From AG-339-G14 sp902553315 (GTDB lineage Bacteria; Pseudomonadota; Gammaproteobacteria; Magnimaribacterales; AG-339-G14), in contig CACDKN010000001.1 in NCBI GenBank assembly GCA_902553315.1, positions 1 through 64,000 of the forward strand: a DNA stretch of 64,000 nucleotides, in the 5' to 3' direction. Under the pieces are notes generated by a model. The model saw only the letters and a list, made by a program, of their open reading frames with translations, was not told where the DNA came from and made no database searches. Positions 56,615 through 64,000 of this stretch are shown one piece after another; the stretch's first letter is position 1; each line of letters opens with the position of its first letter. The translations under genes were made by a program, and so were the position numbers.

Positions 56615-58402
56615 ATGAATCCAAAAGATATTAGAAATATTGCAATTATTGCCCATGTCGATCATGGAAAGACGACATTGGTTGATAAATTATTGCAGCA
56701 ATCTGGAACCCTAAATAGAAAAGATATTGGTTCAGAGAGGATCATGGATTCCAATGATCAAGAAAAAGAAAGAGGCATTACAATCCTTGCTAAAAATACA
56801 GCAATAAAATGGAAGGATCATAAAATAAATATTGTTGATACTCCTGGTCACGCCGACTTTGGCGGAGAAGTCGAAAGAGTATTATCTATGGTAGATTCTG
56901 TGCTTCTTCTAGTAGATGCTGTCGACGGTCCAATGCCTCAAACGAGATTTGTCACTGAAAAGGCATTTGAGCAAGGTTTAAATCCTATTTTAGTTATAAA
57001 TAAAATTGATAGACCTGGAGCCAGACCGGATTGGGTTTTAGATCAGGTATTTGATCTTTTTGATAGGCTTGGTGGCAACGACACTCAGATGGATTTTCCT
57101 GTTATCTATTCTTCTGCGTTAAATGGAGTGGCAGGCAACGAACTTGAAGATATTAGAGAAGATATGTCTCCTCTTTTAGATTTGGTATTAGAAAAAGTAA
57201 GCCCTCCTGAAGTAGATACTGAAAAGCCTTTTCAAATGCAGATAAGTGCTTTGGATAGCAATAGTTATGTGGGTGTAATTGGTATTGGGAGAATTACCTG
57301 CGGAAAATTAAAACCAAACGATCAAGTAGTTGTTATTGACGCTCATGAAAAACAAAGAAAGGGAAAGATTTTACAAGTTATGAGTCATGATGGACTGGAA
57401 AGAATAGAAGTTTCTGAAGCAGAAGCAGGAGATATTGTTTGTATCACTGGAATAGAAAATTTGTACATTTCGGATACCTTATGCGATCCATTAAAAATTG
57501 AAGCCCTGCCCCCTTTATCGGTAGACGAGCCAACAGTAAGTATGACCTTTCAAGTAAATGATTCGCCCTTTGCAGGACAAGAAGGAAAATTTGTCACTTC
57601 AAGAAATATAAAGGAACGGCTCGAGCAAGAATTGCTAAGTAATGTTGCCCTTCGAGTTGAACCAGGAGATTCATCAGATAAATTTAAAGTTTCTGGAAGA
57701 GGAGAACTACATTTATCTGTCTTAATAGAAAGCATGAGGAGAGATGGTTTTGAATTAGGCGTATCAAAACCTGAAGTAATACAAAAAGAAGTTAATGGAG
57801 AGATTCACGAGCCCTTTGAACAAATTGTTATTGACCTAGAAGAAGAACATCAAGGCTCAATAATGGAAGAAATGGGTTTAAGAAAAGCTGAGCTTAAAAA
57901 TATGGAGCCGGATGGAAAAGGAAGAATAAAGCTCGAATTTATTGCACCTTCCAGAGGAATGATTGGATTCAGATCACACTTTTTAACTCTCACTAGTGGC
58001 TCAGGAATTTTAACAAGCGTTTTTGATCATTATGGTCCTGCAAAAAAAGGTGAAGTAACTAATAGACAAAATGGAGTTTTAGTTTCAATGACAAATGGTA
58101 AAACTTTATCTTACTCCTTATTCAATTTACAAAATCGAGGTAAATTATTTGTTGGTCATGGATTGGATATCTACAAAGGACAAATTGTTGGCCTTCACTC
58201 TAGAGACAACGACCTTCCTGTAAATCCAACCAAAGCAAAACAACTTACTAATGTAAGAGCATCTGGAACGGATGAGAATTTAATTTTAACCCCTCATATT
58301 CAGCATTCCTTGGAACAAGCTCTTGAATTCATAGAGGAAGATGAACTTGTTGAAGTTACTCCTAGTGCAATAAGACTTAGAAAAAAAACTTTTACTTTTT
58401 AA
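56615..58402 (+). CDS. typA: Ribosome-associated GTPase BipA/TypA
   Basis: TypA is a translational GTPase that aids ribosome assembly and stress response. The 595-residue protein has the G1 motif IAHVDHGKTTL, the DSNDQEKERGITI switch, DTPGHADF, and NKIDRPGARP, followed by the EF-G-like domains and the family C-terminal domain with HSRDNDLPVNPTKAKQLTNVRASG. The length is normal. It follows L31 type B by 65 bases on the same strand. The TAA stop lies in the TTAA shared with the convergent mpl. Confidence 0.96.
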   Translation: MNPKDIRNIAIIAHVDHGKTTLVDKLLQQSGTLNRKDIGSERIMDSNDQEKERGITILAKNTAIKWKDHKINIVDTPGHADFGGEVERVLSMVDSVLLLVDAVDGPMPQTRFVTEKAFEQGLNPILVINKIDRPGARPDWVLDQVFDLFDRLGGNDTQMDFPVIYSSALNGVAGNELEDIREDMSPLLDLVLEKVSPPEVDTEKPFQMQISALDSNSYVGVIGIGRITCGKLKPNDQVVVIDAHEKQRKGKILQVMSHDGLERIEVSEAEAGDIVCITGIENLYISDTLCDPLKIEALPPLSVDEPTVSMTFQVNDSPFAGQEGKFVTSRNIKERLEQELLSNVALRVEPGDSSDKFKVSGRGELHLSVLIESMRRDGFELGVSKPEVIQKEVNGEIHEPFEQIVIDLEEEHQGSIMEEMGLRKAELKNMEPDGKGRIKLEFIAPSRGMIGFRSHFLTLTSGSGILTSVFDHYGPAKKGEVTNRQNGVLVSMTNGKTLSYSLFNLQNRGKLFVGHGLDIYKGQIVGLHSRDNDLPVNPTKAKQLTNVRASGTDENLILTPHIQHSLEQALEFIEEDELVEVTPSAIRLRKKTFTF

Positions 58403-59745
58403 AAACTTTCTAGAATCTTTTGATAGATTTGGCCAAAAGACCCGTTTGATAAGCAGATTATATGAGTATCGGATACTAATTCTTTAGGTAATATTTTTAG
58501 AAGCTCTTCGGTTCCAGAACAAATCGAAAATTTTTCACTTTTCAAGGCAATTTTTTTGATTTGTTTTTCATTTTTTGAAAATAAAAAGACTTTGTCAGCG
58601 CATTCTAAAGATTTGGGTATGACTTCGTCATGATGTCCAGCAGACATAGTATTGGAACGCATTTCGAGCAGACAAATTATTTTTTGATCTCCTACTTTTT
58701 TCCTCAAACCTTCTAATGAGTATTTAATCGACGTTGGATGATGGGCAAAATCATCATAAACACTCACAGAATCATTCTGGCCTTTTAATTCCATTCGTCT
58801 TGAAACTCCTTTAAAAGACGACAAAGCTTTTGTGATAATTTCATCATCAATTCCTAAAGACGAGGCAGTGACAAAAGCTGCTAAGGCGTTCCTAAGGTTG
58901 TGCTCACCAAATAAATGCCAGCTTATTTTGCCTCTGAGTTTGCCATCAAAGTAAATTTCAAAATTATCATCACAACTTTCATTCGGTTTGACAGACCAAC
59001 CCTTTGGTGAAAATTGATAATTGAAAGTTTCTTTTTTGGAGTAAAGTCCTTGATTGATTAAAGATTCAACATTTTCATCATCCTCAGGAAAGATTACCTT
59101 TGCGTTAGAAGGCATCGACCTAATTAAATTATGAAATTGCTTTTTGATGCTATCCAAATTATCAAAAATATCAGCGTGATCAAATTCTAAATTGTTGATT
59201 AATAAGGTTGAGGGTCGATAGTGAACAAACTTTGATCTTTTATCGAAAAAGGAAGTGTCATATTCGTCAGACTCAACCACAAAAAAATCATTGTTGCCAA
59301 GCTTTGCGGAAGTATCAAATCCATTGACTTTCCCAGCAATGAGATATCCAGTATCAACTTTGGCATCCATTAAAATTTTAGAGATCATTGCAGATGTAGT
59401 AGTCTTCCCATGTGTTCCTGAAACTGAAATGACATGCCTATCTTTCAGGATGTATTGGTAGAGAAATTCAGGACCTGAAAGATATTCATTTTTATTATTT
59501 AATATTTTTTCCATTAAAGGATTTCCTCTGCTTACGACATTTCCAACAATAAATAAGTCAATATTTTTAGAATAATTTTTCGTTTCAAAACCCTGATCAA
59601 CCTTGATTTCTAATTCCTTAAGGACATTGCTTATGGGGGGATAAATATTTTCGTCACATCCAGATACTTTGAAGCCTTTTTGAATTGCAAGTTGGGCTAT
59701 ACCACTCATAAAAGTCCCACAAATTCCTAAAACATAAATATTCAT
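58399..59745 (-). CDS. mpl: UDP-N-acetylmuramate:L-alanyl-gamma-D-glutamyl-meso-diaminopimelate ligase
   Basis: Mpl recycles murein tripeptide by attaching it to UDP-MurNAc. The 448-residue Mur ligase begins IYVLGICGTFMSGIAQLAIQKG. It has the ATP loop SVSGTHGKTTTSAMI, SDEYDTSFFDKRSKFVHYRPS (an Mpl-specific block), FGEHNLRNALAAF and DDFAHHPTSIKYSL. The Mpl-type block separates it from MurC. It complements anmK elsewhere in the window as a second wall-recycling enzyme. It diverges from the phosphofructokinase gene across 52 bases. Confidence 0.93.
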   Translation of the reverse strand: MNIYVLGICGTFMSGIAQLAIQKGFKVSGCDENIYPPISNVLKELEIKVDQGFETKNYSKNIDLFIVGNVVSRGNPLMEKILNNKNEYLSGPEFLYQYILKDRHVISVSGTHGKTTTSAMISKILMDAKVDTGYLIAGKVNGFDTSAKLGNNDFFVVESDEYDTSFFDKRSKFVHYRPSTLLINNLEFDHADIFDNLDSIKKQFHNLIRSMPSNAKVIFPEDDENVESLINQGLYSKKETFNYQFSPKGWSVKPNESCDDNFEIYFDGKLRGKISWHLFGEHNLRNALAAFVTASSLGIDDEIITKALSSFKGVSRRMELKGQNDSVSVYDDFAHHPTSIKYSLEGLRKKVGDQKIICLLEMRSNTMSAGHHDEVIPKSLECADKVFLFSKNEKQIKKIALKSEKFSICSGTEELLKILPKELVSDTHIICLSNGSFGQIYQKILESF

Positions 59746-59797
59746 AAATAAATTATATCCTTTTCACAGAAATACTTTTTTCAGTTATATTTGATTG

Positions 59798-61048
59798 ATG
59801 GCAGCAAAAAAAAACGCCTTTTATGCCCAATCAGGAGGTGTCACCTCGGTAATTAATGCATCTGCCTGTGGTGTTATAGAGGCCGCTAATAAATCTTATA
59901 AAATTAATAAAGTTTTAGCTGGTAAAAATGGAATTTTAGGAGCCTTGAATGAGGAACTTATTGACACCTCAAGAGAGTCAAAATCAACCATTGCAAAATT
60001 AAAACAAACACCTGGAGGAGCCTTTGGTTCATGCCGTTTTAAATTGCAAGACCCAATCAAACAAAAAAAAGAATATGAAAGGCTTTTTGAAGTATTTGAA
60101 GCACATAACATTGGATTTTTTTTCTACAACGGAGGTGGTGACAGCCAAGACACAACTTTCAAGATATCTGAAATGGCAAAAAAACTTAATTTTCCTCTTC
60201 AATGCATTGGTATTCCAAAAACAGTAGATAATGACTTACCCTTTACTGATTGCTCTCCAGGCTTTGGTTCCGTAGCGAAGTACGTTGCTACTTCTACTCT
60301 TGAAGCTGGATTGGATGTCAAAAGCATGTCAGAAACCTCCACAAAAGTGTTTATTTTGGAAGTTATGGGGCGTCACGCTGGGTGGATTGCTGCCTCGTCT
60401 TGTTTGGCTAGCAACGAAATAGAAGATCCACCGCATATCATTCTTCTTCCAGAAGTAGCTTTTGAGAAAAATAAATTTAAAGCGGCTGTTAAAAATACTG
60501 TAAAGAGATATGGGTACTGTGTCATAGTCGCTTCGGAAGGAGTAAGAGACAAAAAAGGAAAATTTTTAGCGGATGCCGGTTCTGTTGACGCATTTGGACA
60601 TAAACAACTAGGGGGAGTAGCGCCTTTTTTAGCTGAAATGGTTACTAAACTTGGTCTGAAAAATCATTGGGCAGTTGCAGATTATTTGCAACGCTCGGCG
60701 AGACATATTGCTTCAAAAACCGATCTTGACCAAGCTTATGCTGTAGGCAAATATGCTGTCCAATTAGCTTTGGCAGGAAAAACCGGATTGATGCCGACCA
60801 TCAGAAGAGTAAGCGAAAAACCTTACAAATGGACATTATCTGAAGTATCTTTGAAAAACGTTGCTAATGTTGAAAAGAAAATGCCAGCTGCATACATTTC
60901 AAAAGACGGTTTTAAAATAACCAATGTTGGGAGAAGGTATCTCAGGCCTTTGATACAGGGAGAAAGTACAATTAAATATCACCAAGGGATACCTGACATA
61001 GCCCGTTTAAAAAATATTCCTGTACAAAAAAAATTAAGAAGTTTTTAA
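59798..61048 (+). CDS. pfp: Diphosphate-dependent 6-phosphofructokinase
   Basis: This 416-residue phosphofructokinase begins NAFYAQSGGVTSVINASACG. It has YNGGGDSQDT at the phosphoryl-donor loop and PKTVDND, where the Lys replaces the Gly of ATP-dependent enzymes (PGTIDND); this marks pyrophosphate users. VMGRHAGWIAA and the long C-terminal part fit the PPi-type of this length. It would interconvert fructose-6-P and fructose-1,6-bisP reversibly. The start ATG at 59798 follows a TTG in the same frame. The 3' end overlaps the convergent hotdog gene by 15 bases. Confidence 0.85.
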   Translation: MAAKKNAFYAQSGGVTSVINASACGVIEAANKSYKINKVLAGKNGILGALNEELIDTSRESKSTIAKLKQTPGGAFGSCRFKLQDPIKQKKEYERLFEVFEAHNIGFFFYNGGGDSQDTTFKISEMAKKLNFPLQCIGIPKTVDNDLPFTDCSPGFGSVAKYVATSTLEAGLDVKSMSETSTKVFILEVMGRHAGWIAASSCLASNEIEDPPHIILLPEVAFEKNKFKAAVKNTVKRYGYCVIVASEGVRDKKGKFLADAGSVDAFGHKQLGGVAPFLAEMVTKLGLKNHWAVADYLQRSARHIASKTDLDQAYAVGKYAVQLALAGKTGLMPTIRRVSEKPYKWTLSEVSLKNVANVEKKMPAAYISKDGFKITNVGRRYLRPLIQGESTIKYHQGIPDIARLKNIPVQKKLRSF

Positions 61049-61456
61049 AATTTTTTTTACAGCACCTGAAAAATTAAAAACTACTTTGTCTTCACAGAGA
61101 ATTTGACCCTGGCCAAAAACTAAACTTTTAGTTTCTTTATCTATTTTTGGATGAATTTCTAGAAGAGATCCTGTTTTGGCCGGAGCAACAAATTCACCTC
61201 TAAAGCTTACTGTTGCAGCGTAATTTTCTTTAGAGTTCATTGCCAAAGAACACAAACAATAATCCGCAACACTCATAAGCATTCCACCGTGCGCAACACC
61301 TGCCGAATTACTATTTTCTGAGCGAATCCAAAAAGCCATTACTAAGCTTCCATTATCATTTCTTTTATAGAAACCTTGCCCAATGTGAGCAATATGGTTC
61401 TCTGTTTGATCTATAATTTTAAAGCCTTCAGGAACTGGAAAATTGTCCTTTATCAT
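61034..61456 (-). CDS. PaaI-family hotdog thioesterase
   Basis: This 140-residue single-hotdog protein has AGVAHGGMLMSVADYCLCSLA, where HGGM and the Asp/Ala pair mark the PaaI active site, and VSFRGEFVAPAKTGSLLEI, a typical strand-turn. It probably hydrolyses an acyl- or aryl-CoA thioester. The exact substrate is unknown. It lies between a phosphofructokinase gene, which it overlaps by 15 bases, and a divergent acyl-CoA dehydrogenase, which is consistent with CoA-thioester metabolism. Confidence 0.88.
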   Translation of the reverse strand: MIKDNFPVPEGFKIIDQTENHIAHIGQGFYKRNDNGSLVMAFWIRSENSNSAGVAHGGMLMSVADYCLCSLAMNSKENYAATVSFRGEFVAPAKTGSLLEIHPKIDKETKSLVFGQGQILCEDKVVFNFSGAVKKILKTS

Positions 61457-61499
61457 GATGATGATTTTACCCTAATGTGTATAATTAACTTCCTAAATT

Positions 61500-62666
61500 A
61501 TGGATTTTAAACTAACTTCAGATCAGCAAGAGTTACAAAAGGTTGCACGAGATTTTGCAAATAAAGAGCTTGTATCTTTAGCAGATGAGATGGAAGAATC
61601 CTGTAATCCTGTTCCCAAAGAAGTATTAATGAAAATTGGAGAATTAGGTTTTCTTGGAATTAATGCGCCAACAGAATATGGAGGTCAAGGTCTATCCAAT
61701 CTTGACGCCATAATTATTTTAGAAGAATTTGGAAAGATTTCGTCCGCAGTCGGCTGGCCAGTGTTTGAAGCTAATGCGGGTCCAGTTAAAGTTATAGAGC
61801 ACTTTGGCACCGAAGCTTTAAAGAAAAGAATAATTCCAAAGGTATGTAGTGGAAAAAAAGTTGTTGCCGTGAGCATGTCGGAACCAGGAGCAGGGACAGG
61901 CTTAACAGATCTTAAAACTAAAGCGGAAATTAAAGGCGATAAAATTATCATCAATGGCAATAAAAGGTGGTGTTCAGGAGCTGGTCACTCAGACGGATAT
62001 GTTGTTTATGCAAAAATGTCAGATGCTCCCGCCGCTAAAGGAATAGGTGCTGTATTTGTTGACCTAGATACCCCTGGATTAACTTTTGGAAATAGTGAGC
62101 GATTAATGGGTTGGCGAGGAATTCCATCCGCTGATATTTATTTCGATAACGTAGAGGTTCCCTTAGAAAACTTATTGGTTGAGCCTGAAGATGGTTTTAA
62201 AAAACTTATGGAGACCTTTGATTTGGAAAGGTGTGGTAACGCAACTATGGCGCTTGCTCAAGCATCCTCGGCATTAGATTATGTGAAACAATACGTCCAA
62301 GAACGTGAACAGTTTGGTAAACCTATTGTAGATTTTCAAGCGGTTCAAATTAAGTTGGCAGACATGCTAATGAAAGTTGAAGCTTCTAGGCTCTTAATTC
62401 ACAGAGCAGTCTTCAATGCAGCCAATGGTCTTCCAGACATATTAGAATCTAGTAGTGCAAAATGTTTTGCAAACGAAATTGCCAGAGAAGTCACTACAAC
62501 CGCTATGCAACTTATGGGTGGGTATGGTTTCAATAAGGAATATGGAATGGAGAGAAAAGTTCGTGATGCATTTGGTTGGGGTATTGCGGGGGGAACAATC
62601 GATGTTCAAAAGGTAAATATTGCTTCTGCGATGATAGGCAGACGATTTAATCAAAGAGCTAAATAA
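61500..62666 (+). CDS. Acyl-CoA dehydrogenase family protein
   Basis: This 388-residue flavoprotein has SDQQELQKVARDFANKEL at the start. The FAD region follows with VAVSMSEPGAGTGLTDLKTKA and NGNKRWCSGAGHSDGYVVYAKM, then GWRGIPSADIYFDNV, RCGNATMALAQA and QLMGGYGFNKEYGMERKVRDA. The usual catalytic Glu of medium-chain enzymes, in the EGT motif near the C-terminus, is Gly364 (WGIAGGTIDVQ), so another base must serve or the reaction differs. Substrate unknown. The 3' end overlaps the convergent DUF2244 gene by 8 bases. Confidence 0.88.
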   Translation: MDFKLTSDQQELQKVARDFANKELVSLADEMEESCNPVPKEVLMKIGELGFLGINAPTEYGGQGLSNLDAIIILEEFGKISSAVGWPVFEANAGPVKVIEHFGTEALKKRIIPKVCSGKKVVAVSMSEPGAGTGLTDLKTKAEIKGDKIIINGNKRWCSGAGHSDGYVVYAKMSDAPAAKGIGAVFVDLDTPGLTFGNSERLMGWRGIPSADIYFDNVEVPLENLLVEPEDGFKKLMETFDLERCGNATMALAQASSALDYVKQYVQEREQFGKPIVDFQAVQIKLADMLMKVEASRLLIHRAVFNAANGLPDILESSSAKCFANEIAREVTTTAMQLMGGYGFNKEYGMERKVRDAFGWGIAGGTIDVQKVNIASAMIGRRFNQRAK

Positions 62667-63147
62667 CTCTTATTTCTCTGATAATTTCATCCATTTTCTC
62701 AATAAAAATTTTTTTATCGTCATCTGTTAAAAATTCTCCGACTGGAACTCTTTGTCCCTTAGATGAAATCACTATGTGTACTGGATACCAAGGATGTTTA
62801 GCCCTTTCTACAAAAACATAAGCCCATTCTCTAATAAATTCTATTGAAGTTTCAGGTCTAAATTTTCCTTTTTCTATAATTAATTTTTCTGGAGAAATAG
62901 TAATTATCTCCTGCTTGTTTGTTTTTTGGTAAACGTAATAAGACGCTAGCAAAACTATCAAAATTTCGAGGCCAGCAAAGGGCAGAATAATTGGTGCTCC
63001 AACGTATAAAAAACCAAAAGCAATAATTAGTATGGGAGTCGAAATCAACAATAGAAAAATTAAATTTCCCCTCCAAGAAATCGAACGATTTGGCTTTAAA
63101 GTTAATCTAAATGTATTATTGGCTTCGAGACGATCTGCAGTAACCAT
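62659..63147 (-). CDS. DUF2244 membrane protein
   Basis: This 162-residue protein has two adjacent membrane spans (residues about 27-48 and 49-72, FLLLISTPILII and ILPFAGLEILIVLL). A cytoplasmic part follows with IREWAYVFVERAKHPWYPVHIVISSKGQRVPVGEFL, the pattern of DUF2244. Its role is unknown; in other bacteria it often lies near cytochrome oxidase genes, but none is present here. It diverges from argD across 45 bases. Confidence 0.85.
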   Translation of the reverse strand: MVTADRLEANNTFRLTLKPNRSISWRGNLIFLLLISTPILIIAFGFLYVGAPIILPFAGLEILIVLLASYYVYQKTNKQEIITISPEKLIIEKGKFRPETSIEFIREWAYVFVERAKHPWYPVHIVISSKGQRVPVGEFLTDDDKKIFIEKMDEIIREIRVI

Positions 63148-63192
63148 AATTAATTGTTATATTAAACCAAAATTTTTTATTTAAATTTCTAG

Positions 63193-64000
63193 ATGACAAA
63201 GAAAAAAATTAATTCTATTGATAGAACTGCCCTTACTCCAAATTATGCACCCGCATGGTTCACTCCAATCAAGGGGAAAAAGTCAATTTTATGGGATGAA
63301 GAAGGTAATGACTATGTAGATTTCGGTGGCGGAATTGCTGTGACTTGCCTGGGCCATTCTCATCCAGAGCTTATAAAAGTTTTAAAGGATCAGTCCACCA
63401 AACTTTGGCATGTAAGTAATTATTTGTATAACGAACCAGCCCTAGAGCTAAGTAGTCTATTGGCTAAAAAAACCTTTGCCGACAAAGTATTTTTTTCAAA
63501 TTCTGGAAACGAGGCGAACGAAGCAGCTATAAAGCTTGCAAGAAGATATTTTTATGACAAGGGTAAACCTGAAAAATATGATGTTGTCGTCTTTACAGAT
63601 GCTTTCCACGGACGGTCTATGTTGAACATAAGTGCGGGTGATTCTAAACCTCAAAAAACTGGATTTGGTCCGCTTCTCAAAGGATTCAAAAGAGCTAAGT
63701 TTAATGATCTTAAATCAGTAGAAAAAGTTATCACCAAGAACACAGCAGCTATTTTTGTGGAACCCATTTTGGGAGAGTCGGGCATTATTAGAGCCTCAAA
63801 TCCGTTTCTAATGGGATTAAGAAAATTGGCGGACAAAAATAACATTTTGCTTATTTTTGATGAAGTGCAAAGTGGTATCGGTAGAACTGGAACTTTGATG
63901 GCTTATATGGGTTACGGAGTTGTCCCAGACATATCAACTTTAGCTAAAGGTCTTGGTGGAGGAATTCCGATTGGTGCAACTCTAGCAAAAAATCATATTG
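63193..64000 (+). CDS. argD: Acetylornithine aminotransferase, N-terminal part
   Basis: A plus-strand frame from the ATG at 63193 runs off the right edge (269 codons). It reads MTKKKINSIDRTALTPNYAP and carries the class III transaminase blocks GGGIAVTCLGHSHPELIK, FFSNSGNEANEAAIKLARRY, FTDAFHGRSMLNISAG, VEPILGESGI, and IFDEVQSGIGRTG with STLAKGLGGGIPIGA, which includes the PLP lysine of TLAKGLGGG. This is ArgD, the transaminase that follows ArgC in arginine synthesis; succinyldiaminopimelate activity is also usual. The C-terminus is missing because the window ends. Confidence 0.92.
   Translation, partial: MTKKKINSIDRTALTPNYAPAWFTPIKGKKSILWDEEGNDYVDFGGGIAVTCLGHSHPELIKVLKDQSTKLWHVSNYLYNEPALELSSLLAKKTFADKVFFSNSGNEANEAAIKLARRYFYDKGKPEKYDVVVFTDAFHGRSMLNISAGDSKPQKTGFGPLLKGFKRAKFNDLKSVEKVITKNTAAIFVEPILGESGIIRASNPFLMGLRKLADKNNILLIFDEVQSGIGRTGTLMAYMGYGVVPDISTLAKGLGGGIPIGATLAKNHI

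Overview
The window comes from an AT-rich, streamlined, marine-type gammaproteobacterium, most likely SAR86-like. Gammaproteobacterial affinity is read from slmA, ErpA, DksA and the PBP1a-aroK-aroB-gltB-gltD and rrn-tyrS-mepM-anmK-erpA-argC gene orders. The SAR86 assignment is inference from the style of the genome (low GC, tight packing, a large TonB receptor, acyl-CoA enzymes); the 16S was not compared with a database. Genes are almost gapless, most junctions overlap, no stretch over 300 bases lacks a gene, and no tRNA, insertion sequence, prophage, integrase or CRISPR array is visible.

Layout. 1-9.1 kb: envelope and CoA genes. A partial Kdo transferase and a lipid A acyltransferase diverge. 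A minus-strand run (alpha/beta hydrolase, glycosyltransferase, panB, panC) and a second run (ilvE, GT4 glycosyltransferase, methyltransferase, alpha/alpha-toroid protein) flank a small O-methyltransferase, forming a compact glycan or lipid modification cluster of unknown product. 9.1-22.1 kb: algC-argB-slmA, PBP1a, aroK-aroB, and gltB-gltD behind a structured leader. 22.1-28.3 kb: a TonB-dependent receptor, an AhpD-like protein, a small membrane protein, a P19-like periplasmic metal protein, tesB and cysE. 28.4-33.2 kb: CobS-like AAA+ and CobT-like vWA proteins, a ferritin-like diiron protein and a type II pantothenate kinase.

33.2-38.3 kb: a complete minus-strand rRNA operon (16S-23S-5S) with no tRNA in the spacer, with recognisable processing stems and boxA-like elements. 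38.3-43.3 kb: tyrS, an M23 endopeptidase, anmK, erpA, argC. 43.4-49.5 kb: thiD-thiE-PfkB kinase, then dksA-folK-acs-msrA. 49.5-64 kb: an MBL hydrolase plus Nudix pair, nitronate monooxygenase, nnrD-tsaE, a SRPBCC protein, thiolase, a MazG-like protein, an unknown protein, L31 type B with an acidic tail, typA, mpl, a PPi-type phosphofructokinase, a hotdog thioesterase, acyl-CoA dehydrogenase, DUF2244 and a partial argD.

How they fit together. panB, panC and a type II pantothenate kinase supply CoA, which is used by acs, tesB, thiolase, the acyl-CoA dehydrogenase and the Nudix protein. gltBD feeds amino groups to ilvE, argB, argC and argD. waaA, lpxL, mrcA, mepM, anmK and mpl build and recycle the envelope. 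The best candidates for something undescribed are the CobST pair next to a diiron protein, the 3-8 kb glycan-modification cluster, the gltB leader, and the charged tails on DksA and L31. Four convergent gene pairs share a four-base TTAA as a double stop codon, and only one convergent junction has a clear hairpin terminator.
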